Below are positions 18,255 through 25,681 of a stretch of 64,000 nt of DNA, one piece after another. The number at the start of each line of letters is the position of its first letter. Positions within the stretch are counted from its first letter, which is position 1. This DNA is from Microvirga lenta (GTDB lineage: Bacteria > Pseudomonadota > Alphaproteobacteria > Rhizobiales > Beijerinckiaceae). The stretch lies in NCBI RefSeq assembly GCF_020532555.1, contig NZ_JAJBBR010000008.1, positions 186,001 through 250,000 of the forward strand, in the 5' to 3' direction. A program made the position numbers and the translations under genes. The notes beneath the pieces are model-generated. The model was not told the DNA's origin, did no database searches, and was given only the letters and a program-made list of their open reading frames with translations.

Positions 18255-19121
18255 ATGGCGAAGGTCGCATTTCTAGGACTGGGCGTGATGGGCTACCCCA
18301 TGGCGCGGCATCTCAAGGACAAGGGCCACGAGGTCACGGTCTACAACCGCACCGCCGCGAAGGCGGAGAAGTGGGTGTCCGAGAACGGCGGCCGCGCCGC
18401 CGCGACGCCGCGGGAAGCGGCCGAGGGCCAGGACATCGTGTTCGCCTGCGTCGGCAACGACGACGACCTGCGCCAGGTGACCCTCGGCGAGGATGGCGCT
18501 TTCCAGGGCCTGACGTCCGGTTCGCTCTTCGTCGACCACACCACCGCCTCGGCGGAAGTGGCGCGCGAGCTCTACGCCGCCGCGCAGGACAGGGGCGCCG
18601 CCTTCATCGACGCGCCGGTCTCCGGCGGTCAGGCCGGGGCGGAGAACGGCGTTCTCACGGTCATGTGCGGCGGCGACGCGGAGCCTTATTCGAAGGCCGA
18701 GCCGGTGATCATGAGCTTCGCCCGCGCCTGCCGCCTGATGGGACCGGCGGGATCCGGCCAGCTCACCAAGATGATCAACCAGATCTGCATCGCGGGCCTC
18801 GTGCAGGGCCTCGCCGAAGGCATCCATTTCGGCAAGAAGGCCGGGCTCGACATCGAGGCCGTGCTGGACGTGATCTCGAAGGGCGCCGCCGGCTCCTGGC
18901 AAATGGAGAACCGCGGCAAGACCATGAACCAGGGCAAGTTCGACTTCGGCTTCGCCGTGGACTGGATGCGCAAGGACCTGGCCATCGTGCTCGGCGAAGC
19001 CCGCAAGAACGGCGCCAGCCTCCCCGCCACGGCGATGATCGACCAGTTCTATGCCGAGGTGCAGAAGATGGGCGGCAACCGCTGGGACACGTCGAGCCTG
19101 ATCGCCCGGCTCGAACGCTGA
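18255..19121 (+). CDS. NAD(P)-dependent beta-hydroxyacid dehydrogenase (3-hydroxyisobutyrate / tartronate-semialdehyde reductase family)
   Basis: A 288-aa oxidoreductase that reduces or oxidises a short beta-hydroxyacid. The N-terminal Rossmann motif is FLGLGVMGYPMARHL, followed by the NRT motif, which suggests NADP preference. The substrate motif DAPVSGGQAGAENG and the catalytic lysine segment GSGQLTKMINQI (Lys in GxxxKMxNN-like) are present. The substrate cannot be fixed: glyoxylate/succinic semialdehyde, tartronate semialdehyde and 3-hydroxyisobutyrate enzymes share this pattern. ATG 18255 follows GGAGCAGACG. A strong terminator lies 25 nt after the stop. Confidence 0.88.
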   Translation: MAKVAFLGLGVMGYPMARHLKDKGHEVTVYNRTAAKAEKWVSENGGRAAATPREAAEGQDIVFACVGNDDDLRQVTLGEDGAFQGLTSGSLFVDHTTASAEVARELYAAAQDRGAAFIDAPVSGGQAGAENGVLTVMCGGDAEPYSKAEPVIMSFARACRLMGPAGSGQLTKMINQICIAGLVQGLAEGIHFGKKAGLDIEAVLDVISKGAAGSWQMENRGKTMNQGKFDFGFAVDWMRKDLAIVLGEARKNGASLPATAMIDQFYAEVQKMGGNRWDTSSLIARLER

Positions 19122-19146
19122 ACGGCCTTCTCCGTCCACAGAGCGG

Positions 19147-19180
19147 AACAGCTTCAGGCCACACCTGAAGCTGTTCTTTC
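19147..19180 (+). terminator. Intrinsic terminator after the hydroxyacid dehydrogenase gene
   Basis: A perfect 12-bp stem (19147-19158 with 19164-19175, 5-nt loop) is followed by CTTTC, 26 nt beyond the stop codon at 19121. The T-tract is short but the stem is strong. Confidence 0.75.
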
Positions 19181-19312
19181 ATCCGAGAAAGCACGCTTCA
19201 GCAGAAGTCATATGAAACGTTATTTAATAACAAGTACTATAAAAGCAATACTTCTTGAATAAAGTAAAACTGCCCCTTAGAGATTCCGATCGTAAGAATC
19301 TGGGGGCATGAC

Positions 19313-20176
19313 GTGGCTAACCTTTATTATAAGGGTCACACCTACACTATCGTTCTGAAAGCCATGGACTGGAACAAGGCGAAAGCCAAGGCCGAGTCTA
19401 TGGGCGGTCATCTCGTGAAGATCGAATCCTCGTCGGAGAACAAGGCGGTCTTCAACTACGTCAAGGGCGAAGCGAAGTCCTGGAAGACCCATTACCTCGC
19501 CTTCGATGGCGGCGGCGCCGAATATCTCTGGATCGGCGCGTCCGACGTGGGCTCCGAGGGCTCCTGGCGTTGGACCGACGGAACGTCGCTCAAATACGCG
19601 AACTGGGGCTATGGCGGGGAGCCGGACAACTACAACGGCAATCAGAACGTCGCCGGTCTCGCACTCGAATCCTGGCCTGCGGGCAAGGGCGGCCTCGGCC
19701 GCGCCGGGCAGTGGAACGACGTCAATCAGTGGACCAGCCTCTATTCCGTCGTGGAGTTCGACGGCCTCGCCGGCACGCCCCAGGCGGACAAGCTGAAGGG
19801 CACCTCCGGATCCAACACCCTCCTCGGCCTGCAGGGCAACGACACGCTCACAGGCGGTCGGGGCAAGGATGCGTTTGTCTTCAACACCAAGCTGAATGCG
19901 AAGACCAACGTCGACAAGATCACGGATTTCCGGGTGAAGGACGACACGATCCGCCTGGACGACAGGATCTTCAAGGCGCTGGATGCCGGCAGCCTCTCCC
20001 TGGAGGCCTTCCACATCGGCAGCAGGGCGCAGGACGAGGACGACCGGATCATCTACGACAGCCGGAAGGGAGCGCTCTACTACGACCCCGACGGCAACGG
20101 CAGCGCGGCTCAGGTCAAGTTCGCGTCTCTCGCCAAGAACCTCAAGATGACGGAAGCGGACTTCTTCGTCATCTGA
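19313..20176 (+). CDS. C-type-lectin-like domain protein with RTX C-terminus (probable type I secretion substrate)
   Basis: A 287-aa protein without signal peptide. Residues 1-150 form a C-type-lectin-like fold: the WNKAKAKAESMGGHLVKIES helix-strand, the YLWIGASD strand, WRWTDG, an EPDNYNG loop resembling the calcium-site EPN motif, and QWNDV near the end. It has no cysteine at all, so the usual lectin disulphides are missing. A single RTX unit follows (GLQGNDTLTGGRGKDAFVF, about 178-198), then a C-terminal beta-roll cap typical of type I secreted proteins. GTG 19313 has GGGGG 6 nt upstream. No T1SS genes are in view. It probably binds a surface or matrix glycan, by inference. Confidence 0.82.
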   Translation: MANLYYKGHTYTIVLKAMDWNKAKAKAESMGGHLVKIESSSENKAVFNYVKGEAKSWKTHYLAFDGGGAEYLWIGASDVGSEGSWRWTDGTSLKYANWGYGGEPDNYNGNQNVAGLALESWPAGKGGLGRAGQWNDVNQWTSLYSVVEFDGLAGTPQADKLKGTSGSNTLLGLQGNDTLTGGRGKDAFVFNTKLNAKTNVDKITDFRVKDDTIRLDDRIFKALDAGSLSLEAFHIGSRAQDEDDRIIYDSRKGALYYDPDGNGSAAQVKFASLAKNLKMTEADFFVI

Positions 20177-20501
20177 GCGTCCGCATGTGAGCCGATTGCG
20201 CCGATGGCGGGTCCCGCAAGGGATCCGCCTTCTTTTTTGCCCCTTGTTGGGTAGCGGCCCGCGGCCGGCATAGCCCGCATGCCCAGGCTCGTTCCGTCCG
20301 AAGGATAGCGCCCGGCGCCCGCCCGATATGCGAGACTGCAGGGAGCCGCACCGGCCCTGCCCGGGGAAGCGGCCTCCCCTCGACGGGGAAAGGGTCTCAA
20401 CCTTCGATCCGACCCGATGCACGCCAGTCGATAGATCTCAGTCAAAGCGTCTCAGAAACTGTTCAGAAGCGAATGGGGCTCAAAGACCATTGGAGAACGC
20501 C
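20177..20501. other. Intergenic region between the lectin/RTX and ELYxxDGT genes
   Basis: This 325-nt stretch contains the terminator at 20206-20238. The rest shows no supportable gene and no clear repeat. It is presumably the leader and promoter region of the repeat-protein gene at 20502. Confidence 0.5.
20206..20238 (+). terminator. Intrinsic terminator after the lectin/RTX gene
   Basis: A 10-bp stem with one mismatch (20206-20215 with 20220-20229, GCAA tetraloop) is followed by TTCTTTTTT. It separates this gene from the repeat-protein gene downstream. Confidence 0.88.
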
Positions 20502-21818
20502 ATGGCGAAGCGCGCGCTTTATTTCTCGGCCACCACGGAAGAATACGGCACCGAGCTGTACCGGCTCTATCCCTGGAGCAAGAAGCCCATGCTGATCGAC
20601 ATCGATCCGGGGCCGAGCGGTTCCTTCCCGACCGGTTTCGAGGAACTCGGCGGGCGGCTGTATTTCCAGGCCGCCACGGAGGAGTACGGCGGCGAGCTCT
20701 ACCGTCTTTCCCCGTGGAGCAAGACCCCGACCCTCATCGACATCAATGCCGGTGCGGAAAGCTCGGATCCCTACCAGCTCACCGCCTTCGCGGGGGCGCT
20801 CTATTTCGGGGCGACGACGGAGGAGACCGGGACGGAGCTCTACCGGCTAGAGCGCGGCAGCAACACGCCCACCCTCATCGACATCAACCCGGGCATCGGA
20901 GGCCCCGGCCCCGACACCTCCGGCTCCGTTCCCACCGACTTCTTCGAGTTCGGCGGCCAGCTCTATTTCCGCGCCTTCACGGACGAGACCGGAAGCGAAC
21001 TCTACCGGCTCGATCCCGGCAGCACGACGCCCACCCTCATCGAGATCAATCCCGGTTTCGAGAGCTCGTCGCCGGGGCTCCTGAGCGGCTTCACCGAGTA
21101 CAGGGGCTATCTCTACTTCACGGCCTTCACGGAGGAGACCGGCGAGGAACTCTACCGGCTGGCGCCGGGCAGCGACACGCCGGAGGTCCTCGACATGACG
21201 CCGGGGGCGGACAGCTCGTTCCTGGGCTCCTTCAGCGGCATCGTCGGCCTGAGGGGCGACCTCTACTTCGCGGGCTTCTCGCAGGAGACCGGCACGGAAC
21301 TCTTCCGCCTGCCGGCGGGCGGCGACACGCCGACGATCATCGACATCAATCCCGGCGAGGCGACGTCCTTCGTGGACAATCTCACCGTCGTCAGGGGCCA
21401 TCTCTACTTCACCGCCACGACGGAGGAGAACGGCACCGAGCTCTACCGCCTGCGGCCCGGCAGCGACACGCCGACCCTGATCGACATCAATCCCGGCGCG
21501 GAAAGCTCGACGCCCCTCTCGCTCACCGAGCACAAGGGCAAGCTCTACTTCACGGCCGAGACGGAGGAGAACGGACGGGAGCTCTACCGGGTCTCGCCCT
21601 GGAGCGACCGGGCGAAGCTGATCGACGTGAACCGGGGCGCGGAGGATTCCAATCCCTTCGATCTCACATCCGCCAAGGGCAAGCTCTATTTCTCCGCGAC
21701 CACGGAAGAGACGGGAACCGAACTCTTCACCCTCGCCTGCAACGGCAGGAAGCCCGTGGTCGTCGACATCGACAAGGGCCCGGAGAGTTCCTCGCCCGCC
21801 GAGTACTTCATGGTCTGA
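20502..21818 (+). CDS. ELYxxDGT-type repeat protein, nine tandem repeats (beta-propeller-like)
   Basis: A 438-aa protein built almost entirely of nine units of about 47-54 residues. Each begins LYFxAxTEExGxELYRL, continues with a short variable linker, then PTLIDINPGxxSS and a closing strand ending in G. The pattern matches ELWxxDGT/hyalin-like repeats, which are expected to make a beta-propeller or solenoid. The acidic residues suggest calcium binding. There is no signal peptide, RTX tail or membrane segment, so export (if any) is unexplained. ATG 20502 gives MAKRALYFSATTEE with no leader. The neighbouring lectin/RTX gene suggests a joint surface or extracellular role, but each has its own transcription unit. 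Confidence 0.8.
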   Translation: MAKRALYFSATTEEYGTELYRLYPWSKKPMLIDIDPGPSGSFPTGFEELGGRLYFQAATEEYGGELYRLSPWSKTPTLIDINAGAESSDPYQLTAFAGALYFGATTEETGTELYRLERGSNTPTLIDINPGIGGPGPDTSGSVPTDFFEFGGQLYFRAFTDETGSELYRLDPGSTTPTLIEINPGFESSSPGLLSGFTEYRGYLYFTAFTEETGEELYRLAPGSDTPEVLDMTPGADSSFLGSFSGIVGLRGDLYFAGFSQETGTELFRLPAGGDTPTIIDINPGEATSFVDNLTVVRGHLYFTATTEENGTELYRLRPGSDTPTLIDINPGAESSTPLSLTEHKGKLYFTAETEENGRELYRVSPWSDRAKLIDVNRGAEDSNPFDLTSAKGKLYFSATTEETGTELFTLACNGRKPVVVDIDKGPESSSPAEYFMV

Positions 21819-21847
21819 GGCGCTTCACGGCTGCATCCTCAAAGCCG

Positions 21848-21871
21848 CAGGGAGCCCCAGCGGGCTCCCTG
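21848..21871 (+). terminator. Hairpin after the repeat-protein gene, possible terminator
   Basis: A perfect 10-bp GC stem (21848-21857 with 21862-21871, CAGC loop) starts 30 nt after the stop at 21818. It lacks a T-tract, so it may act as an mRNA end-stabiliser or a weak terminator. Confidence 0.5.
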
Positions 21872-22013
21872 TATGCGTTCGGCCGCACGCGAAGGCTCGC
21901 GCCCTCCTCGCAGATCCTGGCAGGACACCCTAAATCAGCTTCGTCCCGGGCGGCTTTCGAGTGCGCCTCGGTCGCGACGGGCGGCGCCGGGATGCGATGC
22001 GAAAGGATGTCTC

Positions 22014-23414
22014 ATGAGCCAAGCCGCCCTTCCGGTCATGTCCGAGCGGAGCCCGGGCATCGCCGTCAGCCGCGCTTCGCCCGTGTCGGTTCTCGGCGCC
22101 ATGGTGCGCAACCCGCTCGATGCCCTGCCGCCCGAGATCTTCCACGAGCCTCTCGTCTATTCGCGCATCGCCGGCAGCCGGCGCATCCTGATCACCGATC
22201 CGGCGCTGATCCACGAAGCCCTGGTGCGCAACGCCGATTCCCAGCTCAAGGGCGACGACATCCGGCGCACCCTCGGCCCTGCCCTCGGCCAGGGATTGCT
22301 CACCTCCGACGGGGCGCATTGGCGCTGGCAGCGCCAGTCGGTGGCGCCGGCCTTCCGGCACGAGAGGCTGGTCGGTCTCCTGCCGGCCATGATCGCGGCG
22401 GCGGAGCGCACCCGCGACCGCTGGCTCGCGCCCGATGCGGGGCCGGTCGTCGATATCGGCCACGAGATGATGCACACGACCTTCGACATCATCGTGGAGA
22501 CGATGATGTCGGGTCCCGGCGGGATCGACGTGGCGCGGGTCGAGCGCAGCATCACGGAATACCTGCATCCCACGGGCTGGGTCTTCGCGCTGAGCCTGCT
22601 CAAGGCCCCCGAATGGCTGCCCTATCCCGGCCGGCGCAAGGCCGCGGTGGCGGCGGATTATCTGCGCTCCGCCATCATGGCCATGGTCGCCGAGCGCCGC
22701 CGCACCGGCGAAGGACGCGAGGACCTGGTGGCCCTGCTGCTGGCGGCGGCCGATCCCGAGACCGGCCGGACCATGAGCGACGAGGAAATCACCGACAACC
22801 TCATCACCTTCGTGACCGCCGGACACGAGACCACGGCGCTGGGCCTCGCCTGGACCTTCCACCTGCTCGCCGGGCATCCGGAGCACGAGGCGAAGGCGCT
22901 GGCGGAAATCGAGGAGGTCACGGAGGGCGGGGCCGTGCGCCCGGAGCACATCTCCCGGCTGACCTATACCCGCCAGGTCTTCTCGGAGGCGATGCGCCTC
23001 TACCCGCCCGCCCCCGTCATCACCCGGACGGCGGCTCGGGACTTCCCGCTCGCCGGCTTCACGGTTCCGGCCGGCACCATCACCGTGGTGCCGATCTACG
23101 CGGTGCATCACCACACGAGGCTGTGGAAGGATCCGGAGCGGTTCGATCCGGACCGGTTCTCGCCCGAGCAGGCGAAGGGGCGCCACCGCTATGCCTACAT
23201 GCCCTTCGGGGCGGGCCCCCGCATCTGCATCGGCAGCGCCTTCGCGACCATGGAGGCGGTCGCGATCCTCGCCGTGCTGCTGAAGGCCGCGCGGCTGAGA
23301 AACACGTCCGCCGACACGCCGAAGCCCACCATGAAGGTGACCCTGAGGCCCCTGCGCGAATTGCGCATGAGGGTGGAGCGGCGCGAGGTCCCCGTCAGCG
23401 CCGCGTCACCGTGA
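22014..23414 (+). CDS. Cytochrome P450
   Basis: A 466-aa haem-thiolate monooxygenase. The I-helix oxygen-binding motif is TAGHETTALGL, the K-helix ExxR is EAMR, the PERF-like segment is DPERFDPDRF, and the haem loop FGAGPRICIGSAFA carries the axial Cys405. The size and the CYP4/CYP102-like haem loop suggest a fatty-acid or terpenoid hydroxylase rather than a CYP101-like enzyme, but the substrate is not predictable. No ferredoxin or reductase gene is adjacent. ATG 22014 follows AAAGGA. The last 20 bases overlap the 3' end of a convergent small membrane-protein gene. Confidence 0.94.
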   Translation: MSQAALPVMSERSPGIAVSRASPVSVLGAMVRNPLDALPPEIFHEPLVYSRIAGSRRILITDPALIHEALVRNADSQLKGDDIRRTLGPALGQGLLTSDGAHWRWQRQSVAPAFRHERLVGLLPAMIAAAERTRDRWLAPDAGPVVDIGHEMMHTTFDIIVETMMSGPGGIDVARVERSITEYLHPTGWVFALSLLKAPEWLPYPGRRKAAVAADYLRSAIMAMVAERRRTGEGREDLVALLLAAADPETGRTMSDEEITDNLITFVTAGHETTALGLAWTFHLLAGHPEHEAKALAEIEEVTEGGAVRPEHISRLTYTRQVFSEAMRLYPPAPVITRTAARDFPLAGFTVPAGTITVVPIYAVHHHTRLWKDPERFDPDRFSPEQAKGRHRYAYMPFGAGPRICIGSAFATMEAVAILAVLLKAARLRNTSADTPKPTMKVTLRPLRELRMRVERREVPVSAASP

Positions 23415-23601
23415 GATAGACGATGAAGGCGCCGATCCCGACGGCGAGCAGCATCAGCACCATCTGGCGGGTCTCGCCGGTGAAGGCCGCGTCCCGGTAC
23501 ATCTGGGACATCTGGGCGGCGCGCTCCGGGTCGCGGGACATGAAGATCCCGAGCACGATCATCAGGGTGAGAAGGATGAGGATCAGATAATTGGGACGCA
23601 T
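23395..23601 (-). CDS. Small two-helix membrane protein, 68 aa, unrecognised
   Basis: The product has two hydrophobic helices (about residues 5-20, LILILLTLMIVLGIF, and 47-63, MVLMLLAVGIGAFIVYL) separated by a charged loop rich in Arg, Asp and Met. It belongs to no family I can name. It starts 12 nt after the stop of the PaaG-like gene on the same strand, so it is probably translated from the same mRNA. Its last codons overlap the 3' end of the convergent P450 gene by 20 bases. Confidence 0.7.
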   Translation of the reverse strand: MRPNYLILILLTLMIVLGIFMSRDPERAAQMSQMYRDAAFTGETRQMVLMLLAVGIGAFIVYLTVTRR

Positions 23602-23613
23602 GATCGTTCTCCC

Positions 23614-24405
23614 TTACCGGCCTTCGAACCGGGGCGCGCGCTTCTCGCGGAAGGCGGTGACGCCTTCCATGAAGTCGTGGCTGAAGCCGGCCTGCTGCTG
23701 GAGCTTCGCTTCGAGGGCCAGTTGCGTCTCGAGGTCGTTCGAGAGGCTTTCCGCTACCGCCTGCTTGGTCAGCCGGTAGGCGAGGCCCGGCCCCTGCGCG
23801 ATCCTGGCCGCGAAGGCGGCGACGTCGTCCGCGAAGGTGGCATCCTCGAACACCTTGTAGACGAGCCCCATGCGCTGCGCCTCCTCCGCCGGAACCGGAT
23901 CGGTGGTCAGCATGAGCGCCAGGGCCCGCTTGGGCCCCACGAGGCGGGGCAGGATCCAGGTGCCGCCCGCATCGGGCACGAGGGCGATCTTGGCGAAGGC
24001 CTCCTGCAGATAGGCGGAGCGGGCCGCCACCACCACGTCGCAGGCGAGAGCCACGTTCATGGAGGCGCCCACCGCCGGGCCGTTCAGGGCCGCGACGGTG
24101 ATCTTGGAATAGTTGGCGAGCTTGAGGACCAGGGGATTGTAGTCGCGGGAGAGAGCCGGCCCGAGGTCGAGGCGCCCGTCCGCATCGCGCGGCAGGTCCT
24201 CGGTCAGGTCCTGGCCCGACGAGAAGGCGCGCCCCTCCCCCGTCAGCACGACGACCCGCACCGCCTCGTCGTCCTCCAGCTTCTGCAGGGTCTCCCGCAG
24301 TTCCGCATGCATCGTGGCGTTCAGGGCGTTCAGCTTGTCGGGCCGCGCGAGCGCGATGGTCGCGACGGGTCCGTTCACGGTGCAGCGCAGGGTGGTCAAA
24401 CTCAT
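23614..24405 (-). CDS. Crotonase-family enoyl-CoA isomerase/hydratase, PaaG-like
   Basis: A 263-aa crotonase-fold enzyme acting on acyl-CoA. Oxyanion-hole regions are SSGQDL and GPAVGASMN. By my alignment the two glutamates used by enoyl-CoA hydratases are absent (positions filled by Asn in ASMNVALACD and Phe in EAFAKI). The aspartate in VPDAGGTW, which PaaG-type isomerases use, is retained. This favours isomerisation, for example of an epoxyphenylacetyl-CoA or a cis-3-enoyl-CoA, over hydration. No other phenylacetate genes are present, so the pathway is open. ATG 24405 gives a typical N-terminus. A small membrane-protein gene follows by 12 nt. Confidence 0.82.
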   Translation of the reverse strand: MSLTTLRCTVNGPVATIALARPDKLNALNATMHAELRETLQKLEDDEAVRVVVLTGEGRAFSSGQDLTEDLPRDADGRLDLGPALSRDYNPLVLKLANYSKITVAALNGPAVGASMNVALACDVVVAARSAYLQEAFAKIALVPDAGGTWILPRLVGPKRALALMLTTDPVPAEEAQRMGLVYKVFEDATFADDVAAFAARIAQGPGLAYRLTKQAVAESLSNDLETQLALEAKLQQQAGFSHDFMEGVTAFREKRAPRFEGR

Positions 24406-24480
24406 GAGGTCTCAGCTCCCGACTCGTCGAGCTGGAGCATAGAGGGGAGCGAGACGCGATTAAAGCACAGCCTGACGCGT

Positions 24481-24714
24481 TCAGAAGGCGCCGCGGCTCC
24501 TGATTCCGTCGAGCATCCCGACATCGGCCGTCAACTGGTGCTCGAAGACGGCCCGGCTGTAGGTCTCGCCGGTGCTCTTGATGCGGTAGCGCGGAGCCCC
24601 GCCGCCGGACGGCAGCAGTTCCGCGATCACGAACGAGCCGGTCCAGGCCGGACCGGTGAAGCGCCTGTCCGTGAAGCTCACATGCTGGCCGCAGGCATAG
24701 AGATGTTCGGTCAT
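24481..24714 (-). CDS. Small hypothetical protein, 77 aa, paralogue of the 24865-25203 product
   Basis: No family recognised. The protein shares a pattern with the product at 24865-25203: Y-x-x-G-x-x-V-x-(F/Y)-T-x-R-x-F near residue 6, then W-x-(G/A)-x-(F/Y)-x-I, then P-x-YRI-x-S, then E-H-(Q/E)-L. The spacing suggests a small beta-barrel (SH3/KOW-like), but that is inference. It ends shortly after the EHQL strand, while its relative has an added C-terminal tail. It follows the 39-residue membrane peptide gene by 34 nt on the same strand; all may form one operon. Confidence 0.68.
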   Translation of the reverse strand: MTEHLYACGQHVSFTDRRFTGPAWTGSFVIAELLPSGGGAPRYRIKSTGETYSRAVFEHQLTADVGMLDGIRSRGAF

Positions 24715-24748
24715 CCGATTTCCTTTCGAGGGATTCGAAGCGGGGACG

Positions 24749-24868
24749 TCACTGGAGGAAGATCACGCAGGACATCCCGAAGGCGAAAACAGCGGCCAGC
24801 CCGGCGAAGGACAGCCACGTCTTCTGGTTACGGCTCAAGGCGAGCGGACTGCGCGACATGGCTCTCAT
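24749..24868 (-). CDS. Small single-pass membrane protein, 39 aa
   Basis: The start codon ATG 24868 overlaps the stop of the upstream gene as ATGA, strong evidence for coupled translation. The product begins MRAMSRSPLALSRNQ and has one hydrophobic helix (WLSFAGLAAVFAFGMSCVIFL) to its C-terminus, so the N-terminus is basic and likely cytoplasmic. Family unknown. It sits between two paralogous small-protein genes on the same strand. An internal ATG at 24859 would shorten it by three residues. Confidence 0.6.
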   Translation of the reverse strand: MRAMSRSPLALSRNQKTWLSFAGLAAVFAFGMSCVIFLQ

Positions 24869-25203
24869 GTCCCGGCACGCACGAAACGTTCGTTCTTGTG
24901 CCACGCCCTGCGCCGCAGGTCGGACGGGATGAGGTTGAGATTGGCCGCGGCATCCGGGCCGATGCAGTCCACGGGGTCCGACGCTCCGGCGCGGAAGGCC
25001 TGCTGCGGCTGGGCGAACCGGGTGAGTTCGTGCTCCCCCGCCAGACGCTCGTCCGACCGTAGGACCGAATGGATGCGGTACTGCGGCTCGACGGAGTCGG
25101 CGGTCAGGCACCGGGTGATCGTGTAGGGCGCCTTCCACGTGAGATTCGGGAAGAGCCGCTGCGTGTAGAGAACACGCTCGCCGACGGCGTAACGATGGGT
25201 CAT
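24865..25203 (-). CDS. Small hypothetical protein, 112 aa, paralogue of the 24481-24714 product
   Basis: No family recognised. Residues 1-65 follow the same pattern as the 77-aa neighbour: YAVGERVLYTQRLF, WKAPYTI, PQYRIHSV, and EHELTRF. Residues 66-112 are a unique tail with DPVDCIGPDAAANLNLIPSDLRRR. The shared core suggests an old tandem duplication. ATG 25203 follows GGACAGTCCC, and its stop overlaps the start of the 39-residue membrane peptide. No catalytic motif is visible; a binding role for a small beta-barrel is a guess. Confidence 0.72.
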   Translation of the reverse strand: MTHRYAVGERVLYTQRLFPNLTWKAPYTITRCLTADSVEPQYRIHSVLRSDERLAGEHELTRFAQPQQAFRAGASDPVDCIGPDAAANLNLIPSDLRRRAWHKNERFVRAGT

Positions 25204-25292
25204 GGGACTGTCCTTCGAGGTGAGGTCCGCGCAGGCCGCAATACACGAACGATGTCCGAAGGTGTGCGGTCGGTCGTAAGGGATCCGCCGGC

Positions 25293-25502
25293 TCAGAAAT
25301 GCCGGTCCTGCCCCCAGATATCCACGTCCTCGGCGGCGACCTCGTGCGGCAGGCAGTAGCGTTCCTGCACGCGCGCGATCAGCTGCGCCTTAGTCTTGAT
25401 CTGATCGAGATCCGACGGGGTCAGGCGGCTCCACTTGGCTTGGGCATCCCGCAGGTTGCGGCCCATGAAGCCGATATGTTTCGTGCCCGCGAACCGTGCC
25501 AC
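25293..25502 (-). CDS. CsbD-like small stress protein
   Basis: A 69-aa protein whose middle and end fit the CsbD-like pattern: AQAKWSRLTPSDLDQI, then KAQLIARVQERYCLPHEVAAEDVDIW. This is the W-x-x-L-(T)-x-x-D-L-x-x-I...L-x-x-x-x-Q-x-R-Y...E-A-x-x-x-V-x-x-W arrangement of that family. CsbD is a small general-stress protein of Bacillus; its homologues are widespread and of unknown activity. The N-terminus is longer than in most relatives. The start at 25502 is 180 nt downstream of the glycosylase-like gene, across an AT-rich gap. Confidence 0.68.
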   Translation of the reverse strand: MARFAGTKHIGFMGRNLRDAQAKWSRLTPSDLDQIKTKAQLIARVQERYCLPHEVAAEDVDIWGQDRHF

Positions 25503-25681
25503 GTCGGTGATCCTTATAATGATTTCTTGAGGTCATGAAGCAAACGGATGAATTCTACTTTTGTTCCGAAAATAGAAATCCCGGATCTCAGTGCGGACGA
25601 TAAAAAATACTTCGAGAATTTACAGGTAAATTCGAGCATAAAACCTTGGGCTGGCTGCCGACGAACCTGCTTCCCGCAGGA
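25503..25681. other. AT-rich intergenic island with a possible gene fragment
   Basis: This stretch is much richer in A and T than its surroundings. On the plus strand ATG 25548 opens a protein-like frame (MNSTFVPKIEIPDLSADDKK, then YFENLQVNSS). It loses this character at about 25650 and then runs antisense through the glycosylase-like gene. It may be a 5' gene remnant, a leader region, or chance. An alternative 22-codon frame begins at 25535. Confidence 0.35.

Noticed and set aside
19212..19262. 16-codon frame (MKRYLITSTIKAILLE) in the AT-rich leader of the lectin/RTX gene
   Set aside because: Very short, no clear ribosome site, and AT-rich DNA makes chance frames likely. A leader peptide cannot be excluded.
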